Source: NVTR01 sp036480115 (GTDB taxonomy: Bacteria > Pseudomonadota > Alphaproteobacteria > Rhodobacterales > Rhodobacteraceae). From it: a stretch of 64,000 nucleotides of DNA. The stretch lies in contig CBDDAE010000001.1 in assembly GCA_965224795.1 (NCBI GenBank), positions 930,001 through 994,000 on the forward strand, in the 5' to 3' direction. Every line of letters starts with the position of its first letter. Position 1 is the stretch's first letter. Of this stretch, positions 44,148-52,397 are shown piece by piece. A program made the translations under genes and the position numbers. The notes under the pieces were generated by a model. It worked only from the letters and a program-made list of their open reading frames with translations, ran no database searches and was not told the origin of the DNA.

Positions 44148-44525
44148 CTACCCCTCGCCCAAATCCTTGGTAAACCGATCCACCAGATACAACCGAGGGT
44201 TCAGCGCATGTAACCGGTCCCAGTCGGTCTTAACCTGCGACATACGCATCTGCGCAAACGTCGCCAGCACCCGGTTGACCCGCGCCTGATAGCCTCGCCC
44301 CATGGACCGGTAAAAATTAGCCACACTTTTATCCAGTAGCAGCGTGACCTTCACCTTGGGTTCTTCCACGTCAATGTCTTCCTCCAGCGTCGTCCATTCG
44401 GCGGGGATGTTCTCGCGCACCGCATAGTCCAGCCGGTCTTCTTCATCCAGCTTGTTCAGACAGCGGATCATCCGGTCATTGGCCAGCCGTTCCAGTTTGG
44501 TGCCCCTGCGTGTCGTGCCTAACAT
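44148..44525 (-). CDS. BrnA-antitoxin-like protein without toxin
   Basis: The protein is 125 residues from the ATG MLGTTRRGTK. The C-terminal half has the BrnA/CopG-like core VKVTLLLDKSVANFYRSMGRGYQARVNRVLATFA, which in BrnA forms the ribbon-helix-helix DNA-binding dimer. No BrnT-like toxin gene is adjacent, so it may be a stand-alone DNA-binding protein rather than an antitoxin. The N-terminal part (LANDRMIRCLNKLDEEDRLDYAVREN) is not recognised. Confidence 0.65.
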   Translation of the reverse strand: MLGTTRRGTKLERLANDRMIRCLNKLDEEDRLDYAVRENIPAEWTTLEEDIDVEEPKVKVTLLLDKSVANFYRSMGRGYQARVNRVLATFAQMRMSQVKTDWDRLHALNPRLYLVDRFTKDLGEG

Positions 44526-44706
44526 TTTCGGTCTCCTGCTTGTGTGGTTGTCGCATCCTGTCAAAGGCGGGTTTCCGGGCCGTTATCGGGGCGAACGGGG
44601 GTCCGATGGAATTCCGACGAAAGTCCGATAGAATTCCGACAGTGCATTGTGCCACTTGGGAATACCCAATCTCCACGACCAACCGCCCCTTGCAAAGCAC
44701 TTAAAA

Positions 44707-45357
44707 ATGGCCAATTCTGCGGCCATGCCAGACCAAATTCCGATCCTCTATTCCTTTCGCCGCTGCCCCTACGCCATGCGTGCTCGTCTTGCCTTGCACT
44801 CGGCCAAAATCACCGTCGAACATCGCGAAATTCTGTTGCGTGACAAACCCGCCGCCATGCTGAATGCATCGCCCAAGGCGACGGTTCCGGTGCTTATGAC
44901 CGACACCCAAATCATCGACGAAAGCCTTGATATCATGCACTGGGCACTGAACCGGAACGACCCTGAAAACTGGCTGGACATACCCCCCGACGGGCATCAA
45001 CTAATCAGCGAATGCGATGACGTTTTTAAGCCCGCGCTGGATCTCTATAAATACGCAAGCCGCCACCCCGAGACACCTTCCGAAATCGCCCGTACCGAGG
45101 CCAGTTCTTACCTGATGAAACTGAACAAGTTGCTGGATGGTCAACCATTCCTGATGGGCGAAAAACCCGCGATCACTGACATGGCAATCGCTACATTCGT
45201 GCGTCAGTTCGCCCATGTTGATATTGATTGGTTCACCGCCCAGCCTTGGCCAAATTTGATAAACTGGCTGGCTGCTTTCAAAGCATCTCAGCGGTTTCTG
45301 AACATCATGGAAAAACACCCGATTTGGGTTCAGCCCCAAAACAGCACCCCTGCCTGA
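44707..45357 (+). CDS. Glutathione S-transferase family protein
   Basis: This protein of about 216 residues has an N-terminal thioredoxin-like domain with YSFRRCPYAMRARLAL (active Cys in RCPYAMR) and KATVPVL (cis-Pro), and a helical C-terminal domain (LMGEKPAITDMAIATFVRQFAHVD). The cysteine places it near the Omega/YfcF-like or stringent-starvation-like transferases. An ATG six codons later (MPDQIPILYSF) is an equally possible start. It converges with trxC downstream, with only four bases between. Confidence 0.85.
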   Translation: MANSAAMPDQIPILYSFRRCPYAMRARLALHSAKITVEHREILLRDKPAAMLNASPKATVPVLMTDTQIIDESLDIMHWALNRNDPENWLDIPPDGHQLISECDDVFKPALDLYKYASRHPETPSEIARTEASSYLMKLNKLLDGQPFLMGEKPAITDMAIATFVRQFAHVDIDWFTAQPWPNLINWLAAFKASQRFLNIMEKHPIWVQPQNSTPA

Positions 45358-45361
45358 CGGC

Positions 45362-45799
45362 TTAAACCTTAGCCCCGTTAACCCAACCAATAATTCCCGT
45401 CGATGGCATTGCGCCAGCCTTGCGCGCCATTTCACGTCCGCCCTTAAACATCGCCAACATTGGAATGCCTCGGATATTGTATTTGGTGCTGGCTTTTGGA
45501 TAATCTTCGGTATTCAGCTTAACCAACCTGACCCGCCCCTTTAATTGGGCGGCAGCTTTGGAAAACTCTGGTGCCATCATCCGGCAAGGCCCACACCACG
45601 GCGCCCAGAAATCCACCACCAACGGCACATCGTCATAGCGAGCGGCCTTTGTAAGCCAATTCAAGTCAACTTCCTTAGGTTTACCTGAAATCAAGGGGGT
45701 GCCGCAGGTGCCGCATTTCGCGCCGTTCGCCAGCTTATCAGCCGGAACACGATTTACTTGCGCACAATCCAAGCATGTTACTTTCAATCCCGCCATCAC
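45362..45799 (-). CDS. trxC: Thioredoxin 2 (zinc-containing)
   Basis: This 145-residue thioredoxin C type has an N-terminal zinc ribbon with two CxxC pairs (CLDCAQ, CGTCGTP). The active-site WCGPCRMMAPE lies in the thioredoxin fold, and the cis-Pro appears in RGIPMLAMFKGG. Thioredoxin 2 reduces disulfides under oxidative stress and is often in OxyR regulons. It lies 101 bases downstream of the redox operon on the same strand and may share its transcript or have its own promoter. Confidence 0.95.
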   Translation of the reverse strand: MMAGLKVTCLDCAQVNRVPADKLANGAKCGTCGTPLISGKPKEVDLNWLTKAARYDDVPLVVDFWAPWCGPCRMMAPEFSKAAAQLKGRVRLVKLNTEDYPKASTKYNIRGIPMLAMFKGGREMARKAGAMPSTGIIGWVNGAKV

Positions 45800-45900
45800 C
45801 TACCTCTTTCATATTCACTATGACGCATGTAATGGTCCGGGTGTTCCATTCCAAGTCTGAAACTGTACCAGTTTGAGAAACTGTTAAGTCAAATGGGTAA

Positions 45901-46938
45901 CTAAGGCAGTTTGACCAATTCGGGGTGCATGTAAGCCTTTGGGAAAGTCATCGGTCTAAAGGGCCCAAGCGGCACAACATTATTCCAAGAACGCCCGAAA
46001 TATCCCTGCCGACAATGATCCAGCGCGTTGCTTTCAGCAACGCCCGGCAGCGCATAGACCCGACACAACCAACGCCACAGGTGCGGGTAATCCAGAATTC
46101 GGGCACCATTCAGCTTCATACGCAAATAATAAACCGGGTCATGTCGATAGAGCGTCGGGAACAGACGCAGGTCACATTCGGTGAATGTATCGCCGGTCAA
46201 GAATGGTCGCTCGTCCGCAAGACGTGCCTCAAGGGCGGACAGCATGCTGAAATAAGCACTAAATGCGGCTGCATAGACAGCTTGATCCGATGAGAACCCT
46301 GCTTTGTAGGCACCATTGTTAATGTTGGTGTAAACCTCTTGGTTCAGGATATCAATTTCGTTGCGAACCTCCTTATCGCTTGGGTACAAATCAAGGCGAT
46401 CAGCATCCGAATAGGAACTCCCCAAAGCCCCCGCCTGATCGTTCAGCATGCGGATAATTTCCGCGCTTTCATTATTAGCGATCCGCTTGGCCTTTTTGTC
46501 GTAAAGGACTGGAACTGAGCCCTCATTAGACCCTTCTGCCGCGTAAATCTGTTTCACAAGCCGGTAATTTTCGCCAGTGCCGGTTTCAGGCGTGCATTCC
46601 GGTAGGGGCGCGCTGGTTAGCGTAGCAATGCGCTCGGGGTTGAACTCCCACAGGTTCGGCGCAATGGGGTCATCGTCACTGGTCCGGCTAGGGAACGCAA
46701 TGTCCAACGATATGCTGTCCTGAAGACCCAACACATTTCGCGCCAGCGTCACCCGGTGGCACCACGGGCAATTCAGCGCCACAAATAAATGATAACGTCC
46801 GGGTTCTGCCGGAAAATCGGCATCGCCCAAAACGCTGCGAAAACCGCTTACTCCGCGCACAAACTCGCCCTTGGCCCGGCGCTTCACAGCGTCGTTCTGG
46901 TTTTCCTCGACTGACGTATCGGTCACCGGTTTTTTCAT
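45901..46938 (-). CDS. Xi-class glutathione S-transferase (glutathionyl-hydroquinone reductase-like)
   Basis: This 345-residue protein has the Xi-type layout with motif ALNCPWCHRVTLAR; the catalytic cysteine is Cys57. The motif carries a second cysteine (Cys60) where most family members have Ala (CPWAHR), which could give it a CxxC-like redox behaviour. Later parts (FSDADRLDLYPSD, EVYTNINNGAYKAGF, LFPTLYRHDPVYYLRMKLNGARI) are typical. It would reduce glutathionyl-quinones or similar adducts with glutathione. It is the last gene of the four-gene redox operon. Confidence 0.88.
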   Translation of the reverse strand: MKKPVTDTSVEENQNDAVKRRAKGEFVRGVSGFRSVLGDADFPAEPGRYHLFVALNCPWCHRVTLARNVLGLQDSISLDIAFPSRTSDDDPIAPNLWEFNPERIATLTSAPLPECTPETGTGENYRLVKQIYAAEGSNEGSVPVLYDKKAKRIANNESAEIIRMLNDQAGALGSSYSDADRLDLYPSDKEVRNEIDILNQEVYTNINNGAYKAGFSSDQAVYAAAFSAYFSMLSALEARLADERPFLTGDTFTECDLRLFPTLYRHDPVYYLRMKLNGARILDYPHLWRWLCRVYALPGVAESNALDHCRQGYFGRSWNNVVPLGPFRPMTFPKAYMHPELVKLP

Positions 46939-46948
46939 ATTTGTCCCA

Positions 46949-47515
46949 TTATCCCCGCAACCGGTGATGTAGAATTATCGGCACTGCCAGTTCTTCTTCA
47001 TCACTCAGATGGCGTTTTAGAAATGCTTCGATCGCCTCAGCAATCCCGTGCAGATCGCCGACCTCATCGCGCACCTGTTTTTGATCCAGCTGCGCCAGCT
47101 GTATGACACGGTTGGCCGATTGGGAAAATCTTTCCAGGACAACGTCCAATTCCTGATGGTCTTTTTCCAGAATCTCTAATCCGGCGTCAAACCTTGGATC
47201 AGCCGCCGACAATTCAGGAAAATAGCTGTGATCTTCCCACCCATGGTGACCGTGCAAATTTCGCACCATCATATCCCCGTAATAGGAAAGGCGCGTCGCG
47301 AAATCGTCTGAGCTGCGCGAACCATCCAGATATTTCTCGGTTTCGGTCCGGATGATGCCACCCAATTGGCGAAACATTTGATGCGCCCCCAACCAGTTTT
47401 TTGTTTTCTCCCTGAAACCGGGGTGGGCCTCCCAAGAATCTCGGGGATAGGAATCCAGCAGGACCTGCATTTCTGCTGGCATGCCTTCGCTGCGCATTTC
47501 GAAATCCTGGGCCAT
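46949..47515 (-). CDS. Hemerythrin-domain protein
   Basis: This 188-residue four-helix protein contains the iron-ligand histidines expected of hemerythrin-like domains: NLHGHHGWEDHSYFPEL, EKDHQELD and FLKRHLSDEEELAVP. Such proteins bind O2 or NO, or repair iron centres (YtfE type). It is encoded five bases before the CDGSH/glutamate-synthase stop and ten bases after the Xi-class gene, so it is firmly within the operon. Its genomic company suggests protection of iron or thiol centres. Confidence 0.85.
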   Translation of the reverse strand: MAQDFEMRSEGMPAEMQVLLDSYPRDSWEAHPGFREKTKNWLGAHQMFRQLGGIIRTETEKYLDGSRSSDDFATRLSYYGDMMVRNLHGHHGWEDHSYFPELSAADPRFDAGLEILEKDHQELDVVLERFSQSANRVIQLAQLDQKQVRDEVGDLHGIAEAIEAFLKRHLSDEEELAVPIILHHRLRG

Positions 47516-47520
47516 GCACG

Positions 47521-49062
47521 TCAGTCCCTTCCCCTCAGGCCTGCAAATTGTACGCCGCTAAGATCTGCCATTTCTCGTTTCCAAGTGGTGATGTCATCGG
47601 GGCAGAAGTCCGAAAGGCTGGCATGGCCACAGGCGCGGGCAAGAACTTGCATCAACTCGACCGACGCCCCAAAATAACGCGCGAGTTTTTCGGCACCAAC
47701 CTGCACATCCAAGCGTTTGCGTAGCTCTGGTTTTTGCGTGGCGACGCCAACTGGGCAGTTGTTTGAATTACACATGCGCGCCGCGATACAGCCCACGGCT
47801 TGCATAGCAGAATTGCTAAGCGCAATCGCATCGGCACCCATAGCCATGGCTTTGGAAAAATCTTCGGAAACGCGCAGGCCGCCGGTGATCACCAGCGTAA
47901 CCTCGCGTCCGGTTTTGGCATCCAGGTGTCTTCGGGCCCGCGCAAGTGCCGGGATGGTTGGGACCGAGATATGGTCACGGAAAATCAGCGGAGCAGCACC
48001 GGTGCCACCACCGCGACCATCCAGAATGATATAGTCCGCACTGGCGGCCAACGCGAAATCAATGTCGTCCTCAATGTGGTTGGCCGACAGCTTAAAGCCA
48101 ATCGGGATACCGCCCGAGCGTTCACGCACTTCATCAGCCAGTTTGCGGAAATCATCGGGCGTGTGCAGGTCCGGAAACGTTGCCGGTGAAATCGCAGCCT
48201 GACCCGGTTCTAACCCGCGCACTTCAGCGATTTTACCCATAACTTTGTCACCGGGTAAATGCCCACCAGTACCAGTTTTCGCACCTTGGCCGCCTTTAAA
48301 ATGGAAGGCCTGCACCTGTTCAACAAGTTCAGGTTTCCAGCCAAACCGCGCGGACGCCAGCTCGTAGAAATAACTTGAATTCTCCGCCTGTTCCTCGGCC
48401 AACATACCGCCTTCACCGGAACAGATGCCTGTACCGGCCATTTCCGCGCCACGGGCCAAGGCCGTCTTGGCCTCTTCAGACAAAGCGCCAAAGCTCATAT
48501 CTGAGACGAACAGAGGAATATCCAATTGCAACGGCTTCTCGGCACGCGGACCGATGGTGACCGATGTCGCTACCGACACATCATCCAACAGCGGTTTTCG
48601 CGCCAGTTGCGCGGGTAGTATCTGAATATCGTCCCAGTGCGGTAGATCTTTGCGTGGCACACCCATTGACCCCATTTCGCCGTGGTGGCCAAGCTTGGAC
48701 AAGCCATCGCGCGCCAATTCGTGGATGCGCGCAACTGTTGGTTCCTCAGGCGTAGGCACAGCCGCGGGTACCTTTGATTTTGGTTTTGGGGCAGGATCAC
48801 CTGCACTAAGATCGCCAAGGCTTGCATGAGTACCGTCGCAAAATGGCGCGTTGGCGCTGGATTTGCATTGGCAAAGCATCGCATAACCGGTTTTTTCCGC
48901 GGTGAATTTCAACGGTGTGATTCCAGTCCCAGCATGGGAACCATCACAAAATGGTTGGCTCGCGGATTTGCCGCATCGGCACCAGTAATATTCTTTGCCT
49001 GCCTCAAGCTCGACCTTTTTAGGAAAAGTCGCGGCAATAATCGGGACAGATTTTTCAGTCAT
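47521..49062 (-). CDS. CDGSH iron-sulfur / glutamate-synthase-like fusion protein
   Basis: This 513-residue protein has two N-terminal CDGSH motifs: Cys28, Cys30, Cys39, His43 (CRCGKSASQPFCDGSH) and Cys64, Cys66, Cys75, His79 (CQCKSSANAPFCDGTH). Each would hold a 2Fe-2S cluster. From about residue 105 an FMN-binding glutamate-synthase-type barrel follows, with GRGGGTGAAPLIFRD and a cysteine motif CNSNNCPVGVATQ. The glutaminase domain is absent, so it is not a classical glutamate synthase. It may be an FMN electron-transfer enzyme fed through the CDGSH clusters. Confidence 0.88.
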   Translation of the reverse strand: MTEKSVPIIAATFPKKVELEAGKEYYWCRCGKSASQPFCDGSHAGTGITPLKFTAEKTGYAMLCQCKSSANAPFCDGTHASLGDLSAGDPAPKPKSKVPAAVPTPEEPTVARIHELARDGLSKLGHHGEMGSMGVPRKDLPHWDDIQILPAQLARKPLLDDVSVATSVTIGPRAEKPLQLDIPLFVSDMSFGALSEEAKTALARGAEMAGTGICSGEGGMLAEEQAENSSYFYELASARFGWKPELVEQVQAFHFKGGQGAKTGTGGHLPGDKVMGKIAEVRGLEPGQAAISPATFPDLHTPDDFRKLADEVRERSGGIPIGFKLSANHIEDDIDFALAASADYIILDGRGGGTGAAPLIFRDHISVPTIPALARARRHLDAKTGREVTLVITGGLRVSEDFSKAMAMGADAIALSNSAMQAVGCIAARMCNSNNCPVGVATQKPELRKRLDVQVGAEKLARYFGASVELMQVLARACGHASLSDFCPDDITTWKREMADLSGVQFAGLRGRD

Positions 49063-49074
49063 TCCAAGGGTTCC

Positions 49075-50055
49075 TTATCCAAACCGCGCGCGGTCATGGG
49101 GTGCTGCAAAATCAATCTCTGGCCCAACCGGCACAACGCGGGATGGGTTCACAGTTTCATGGCTGCCGTAATAGTGATTTTTGATATGTTTCATGTCCAC
49201 CGTCTCGGCGACACCTGGCTGCTGAAAAAGATCGCGAACATAACCCGACAGGTTCGGGTAATCGGCAATACGCCTGATGTTACATTTGAAATGCCCGACA
49301 TAGACCGGATCAAACCGCACCAGCGTGGTGAACAGCCGCCAATCCGCCTCGGTGATCGCGTCACCCACCAGATAGCGCTGTTTTGACAGGCGCTCTTCCA
49401 GCCAGTCGAGGGTGTCAAACAGGGGCATCACCGCTTCTTCATAGGCTTCTTGCGTGGTCGCAAATCCGGCCTTGTAGACACCATTATTCAGCGTGTCATA
49501 AATCCGGGCATTCACGGTGTCGATTTTTTCACGCAACGGTTCCGGGTAATAATCCCCCGGCGTCGCCCCGATCCCGTCAAAGGCGGAATTGAACATACGA
49601 ATGATTTCTGAGGATTCATTGGTCACGATGGTTTTTGTTTTTTTGTCCCATAGAACTGGAACCGTCACCCGGCCGGAATAATCAGACCGCGCTGCCGTGT
49701 AGACCTGATGCATCAATTCAGACCCGTTCACGGTGTCTGGCGCTGTGCCGTCCCCAGCCTGAAACGTCCAACCTTCGTCAGCCATGTACCAATGCACGAC
49801 CGAGATCGAGATCATCTTATCCAGCCCCTTTAAGGCACGGAAAATCAACGTTCGATGCGCCCATGGGCAGGCTAGTGACACATAAAGATGATAACGCCCG
49901 GCCTCGGCCTTAAAGCCAGCATCCCCACTTGGCCCGGCGGAACCGTCCGCTGTGATCCAGCTGCGAAATTGTGGTGCCTTGCGTACAAATCGTCCATCCG
50001 CGGCCTTGGTGTCATACCATTGATCGACCCACTTACCGTCTTGAAGAAGTCCCAT
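49075..50055 (-). CDS. Xi-class glutathione S-transferase (glutathionyl-hydroquinone reductase)
   Basis: This 326-residue enzyme has the canonical VSLACPWAHRTLIFRALKGL motif (catalytic Cys63) and the family segments GYYPEPLREKIDTVNARIYDTLNNGVYKAGF-like stretch and LVRFDPVYVGHFKCN. It reduces glutathionyl-hydroquinones formed when quinones conjugate glutathione. It is first in the four-gene operon, preceded by a putative LysR site. The paralogue at the operon's end has a modified motif, so the two may divide substrates. Confidence 0.92.
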   Translation of the reverse strand: MGLLQDGKWVDQWYDTKAADGRFVRKAPQFRSWITADGSAGPSGDAGFKAEAGRYHLYVSLACPWAHRTLIFRALKGLDKMISISVVHWYMADEGWTFQAGDGTAPDTVNGSELMHQVYTAARSDYSGRVTVPVLWDKKTKTIVTNESSEIIRMFNSAFDGIGATPGDYYPEPLREKIDTVNARIYDTLNNGVYKAGFATTQEAYEEAVMPLFDTLDWLEERLSKQRYLVGDAITEADWRLFTTLVRFDPVYVGHFKCNIRRIADYPNLSGYVRDLFQQPGVAETVDMKHIKNHYYGSHETVNPSRVVPVGPEIDFAAPHDRARFG

Positions 50056-50109
50056 GATATTTCCTTTTGGGTTGGATGAACGTTCTAGCCTGTTTGTTTT
50101 TGTGGCGAG

Positions 50110-50149
50110 AGGTGCATTTATTCGGCACCTTTGTGCTAATTATTAGAAC
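50110..50149 (-). promoter_or_regulatory. Putative LysR-type operator before the redox operon
   Basis: Read on the minus strand, GTTCTAATAATTAGCAC (50133-50149) contains a palindromic CTAATAATTAG core and a T-N11-A-type pattern. It matches 13 of 17 bases of the site between the metallo-hydrolase and lysR genes. A further inverted repeat, AGGTGC/GCACCT (50110-50130), lies between it and the gene, possibly a leader hairpin. Confidence 0.5.
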
Positions 50150-50166
50150 AGCACCGGACAGAAAAT

Positions 50167-50192
50167 GGAACCGCCCCGTTATGGGCGGCTCC
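50167..50192 (-). terminator. Terminator of the metallo-hydrolase gene
   Basis: On the minus strand GGAGCCGCCC pairs with GGGCGGTTCC around a short loop and is followed by ATTTTCT. It separates the metallo-hydrolase transcript from the redox operon that follows. Confidence 0.7.
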
Positions 50193-50210
50193 TTCATATG
50201 TTTGTCGCGG

Positions 50211-51170
50211 TTACTTCAAATCGTTGTAAGCCGCCGGTACGTTCATGTTGGGATGGACCCAACCAAACAAGGCATAGCCCTGAAAATCTGGCAATTGAAC
50301 GCGCGCCACAGTGTCCTCAACGCTCAATCCTTCCGAAATCGCCGCCGACACTTCAGTTTCGATCGCCGTCAGATAATCCACACCCCATTTGATGGCTGCA
50401 ATATCCGTGACCGGCCCGTGGCCCGGAACAACTTTGGTACTTGCGTCAAACGCATCATAGACAACCTGGAACGTGTCACGGGTTTCAACCAAATGACCGT
50501 CCAGCAACCATGGCACGGCTGGCGCCTGCGCAACAATTGCGTTGCCTGTCCACAAAACATTCGCACCGGCGACCGATACGAACAGATCGCCTCCGGTCTG
50601 CGCAAACCCATAATCCGTGATGTCGACGGATACACCGCCGAGATCAACCGTCATGCTTCCACCGGCCCCGACCAGTATGTCCGCATCAGTCGCCACCACT
50701 TCTTCAATACCGCGACCTTCACCAAAGTTTTGGATCATAAACGCTTTATCCGGTTCGATGTATTCCGCGATATAGGCAGCGGAATTGGCGTGTTGGATGA
50801 TGGCGATACTGTCAGGCAAGTATTGGTTGCCATAAGAATGGTCACCGTGGTGGCTGGTGTTCACCAAATAGCGCACCGGCTGATCAGTTTCAGCAGCGAT
50901 CAGATCAAACAGCTGCGTATTCAAACGCTCATTCAGCATCGATTCCACAACCAGAACGCCGGTTTCACCGATCACAAAACCGCCCGTAGTTGCAATCGGA
51001 AATCCGGCCGCGGCCATATCATCGGCGCCGGTCGGAATAACGGCAAATACACCATCGGCCAGTTTCTGGCTTTCAAGGATAACGGTGTTGCCATCCCAGA
51101 CCGGATCCTGGGCCAGAGCGGCCCCGGCTAGGCCGATTGTGACGGCTGCACTTAATACGAAATGTTTCAT
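50211..51170 (-). CDS. Exported MBL-fold metallo-hydrolase
   Basis: This 319-residue protein has a signal peptide (MKHFVLSAAVTIGLAGAALA). The metal-binding motif appears as NTSHHGDHSYGNQY, a variant of HxHxDH, with later motif residues in TSHHGDH and GHGPVTDI. Domains of this type include quinoprotein-relay-like and SoxH-like enzymes; the substrate is unknown. It is transcribed away from lysR and has its own terminator, and its promoter lies under two palindromic sites. Its location suggests a role in periplasmic sulfur or quinone chemistry, which is inference. Confidence 0.85.
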   Translation of the reverse strand: MKHFVLSAAVTIGLAGAALAQDPVWDGNTVILESQKLADGVFAVIPTGADDMAAAGFPIATTGGFVIGETGVLVVESMLNERLNTQLFDLIAAETDQPVRYLVNTSHHGDHSYGNQYLPDSIAIIQHANSAAYIAEYIEPDKAFMIQNFGEGRGIEEVVATDADILVGAGGSMTVDLGGVSVDITDYGFAQTGGDLFVSVAGANVLWTGNAIVAQAPAVPWLLDGHLVETRDTFQVVYDAFDASTKVVPGHGPVTDIAAIKWGVDYLTAIETEVSAAISEGLSVEDTVARVQLPDFQGYALFGWVHPNMNVPAAYNDLK

Positions 51171-51212
51171 GTTCTTTCCTTTGTCATTCAATCTGGACTC
51201 CACAGTTAATGC

Positions 51213-51229
51213 GTTCTAAGTATTGGAAC
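51213..51229. promoter_or_regulatory. Putative LysR operator, site 1
   Basis: GTTCTAAGTATTGGAAC is an imperfect palindrome (GTTC...GAAC) in the divergent promoter region of the metallo-hydrolase and lysR genes. It resembles the site in front of the redox operon at 13 of 17 positions. Confidence 0.5.
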
Positions 51230-51253
51230 CAGATGCAAACTTTAGGCGTCGCC

Positions 51254-51270
51254 GTTCTGAAATGGAGAAC
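51254..51270. promoter_or_regulatory. Putative LysR operator, site 2 (overlaps lysR ribosome site)
   Basis: GTTCTGAAATGGAGAAC has perfect 5-bp arms (GTTCT/AGAAC) and is centred 41 bases from site 1, close to four helix turns. It covers the GGAG ribosome site of lysR, so binding could repress the regulator's own expression. Confidence 0.45.
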
Positions 51271-51274
51271 ATCA

Positions 51275-52174
51275 ATGGGCCAGATTGAAGACCTTCGACT
51301 ATTTGTCCTTGTCGTTGAAAGCGGCAGCATTTCCAAAGCTGCTGAAAAACTGCGGATCGCCAAATCCGCAGTAAGTCGTCGACTTGGCCTGTTGGAAGAC
51401 CGCTATGACACACGACTGATTGATCGGGTTCCCGGCGTTTGGGAGGTCACAGAAACCGGGCTTGAAGTTTATCAGCGCGCCACGCGGGTGGTAAGTGATG
51501 TTGACGAAATAGAAGACGATTTCGCCAATACGTCGGCTGACCTCAGCGGGCCTTTGTATTTATCCGTGCCCCGCGATTTTGGGATCGCGTTTCTTAACAA
51601 TGTGCTGATCAAATTCAAAACCCGCAATCCGGAAATTCAGTTGGCCGTCGATTTTGATGACCGTACTGTTGATCTGGCCCGCGAGAATTATGATTTTACG
51701 GTCCGAATTACCTCTGAACTTGAGAGCGGTGTATCGGGGGTGCGCATCGGCACGGTTCAGCATCGGTTGTTTGCCAGCCCGAATTATATTCAAGCGCATT
51801 CAGTCCCCCAATCCCTTGATGAACTTCGTCACCATCCACTTTTACATTTTCGCACCGCCCGCCGGGCAATTTGGGATTTCGTAAACGCTAAGGGCAAACC
51901 GCAATCGTTTGAGTTCCAGCCTTTCCTCAATTCAAACAGTGGCGTATTCTTACTGGAGGCAACGCTAAAAGGCCTTGGAATTGCTCGCCTACCTGATTTT
52001 GTGGCATCGCATGCACAAGCAGATGGCCGCCTCGTTCCTGTACTTTCCCACATGACCATTCCGGATTTGGGAATATATCTGGTTCACGCTGAAAACCGGC
52101 GCTTAAACCGGAGAATGCGGCTTTTCACAGAAGAGATGAAACTTGCGTGTCTACCGAGATCGGATGATTATTGA
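51275..52174 (+). CDS. LysR-family transcriptional regulator
   Basis: This 299-residue regulator has the usual HTH (LFVLVVESGSISKAAEKLRIAKSAVSRRLGLLE) in its first 60 residues and a LysR effector-binding domain with SGPLYLSVPRDFGIAFL. The ATG chosen has a GGAG site; a longer frame would start in the operator region. It is divergent from the metallo-hydrolase gene and probably controls it, itself and the redox operon. The effector may be a quinone, a persulfide or a related thiol stress signal; this is not shown by the sequence. Confidence 0.9.
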   Translation: MGQIEDLRLFVLVVESGSISKAAEKLRIAKSAVSRRLGLLEDRYDTRLIDRVPGVWEVTETGLEVYQRATRVVSDVDEIEDDFANTSADLSGPLYLSVPRDFGIAFLNNVLIKFKTRNPEIQLAVDFDDRTVDLARENYDFTVRITSELESGVSGVRIGTVQHRLFASPNYIQAHSVPQSLDELRHHPLLHFRTARRAIWDFVNAKGKPQSFEFQPFLNSNSGVFLLEATLKGLGIARLPDFVASHAQADGRLVPVLSHMTIPDLGIYLVHAENRRLNRRMRLFTEEMKLACLPRSDDY

Positions 52175-52192
52175 AAAAACTTACCAACAATC

Positions 52193-52278
52193 TGGTGCGG
52201 TCGAGAAGACTCGAACTTCCACGGGTGTTACCCCACAGCGACCTCAACGCTGCGCGTCTACCATTCCGCCACGACCGC
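52193..52278 (-). tRNA. tRNA-Leu (GAG)
   Basis: This is an 86-nt class II tRNA on the minus strand with CCA. The acceptor is GCGGTCG/CGACCGC, the anticodon loop is TTGAGGT (anticodon GAG), and the long variable arm reads TGTGGGGTAACACCCGT. It lies downstream of lysR on the opposite strand. Confidence 0.97.
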
Positions 52279-52397
52279 ACAGTCTTAGGGTTGGTGAGCC
52301 GCTTATTAGCGAAGCGGTTTCAGCTTGTGAAGCCCTAACCGTCGATTAGCGCGGCTGGTAATGGCGCGCCGACTTTACGCGCGCCATTCCTATTCAA

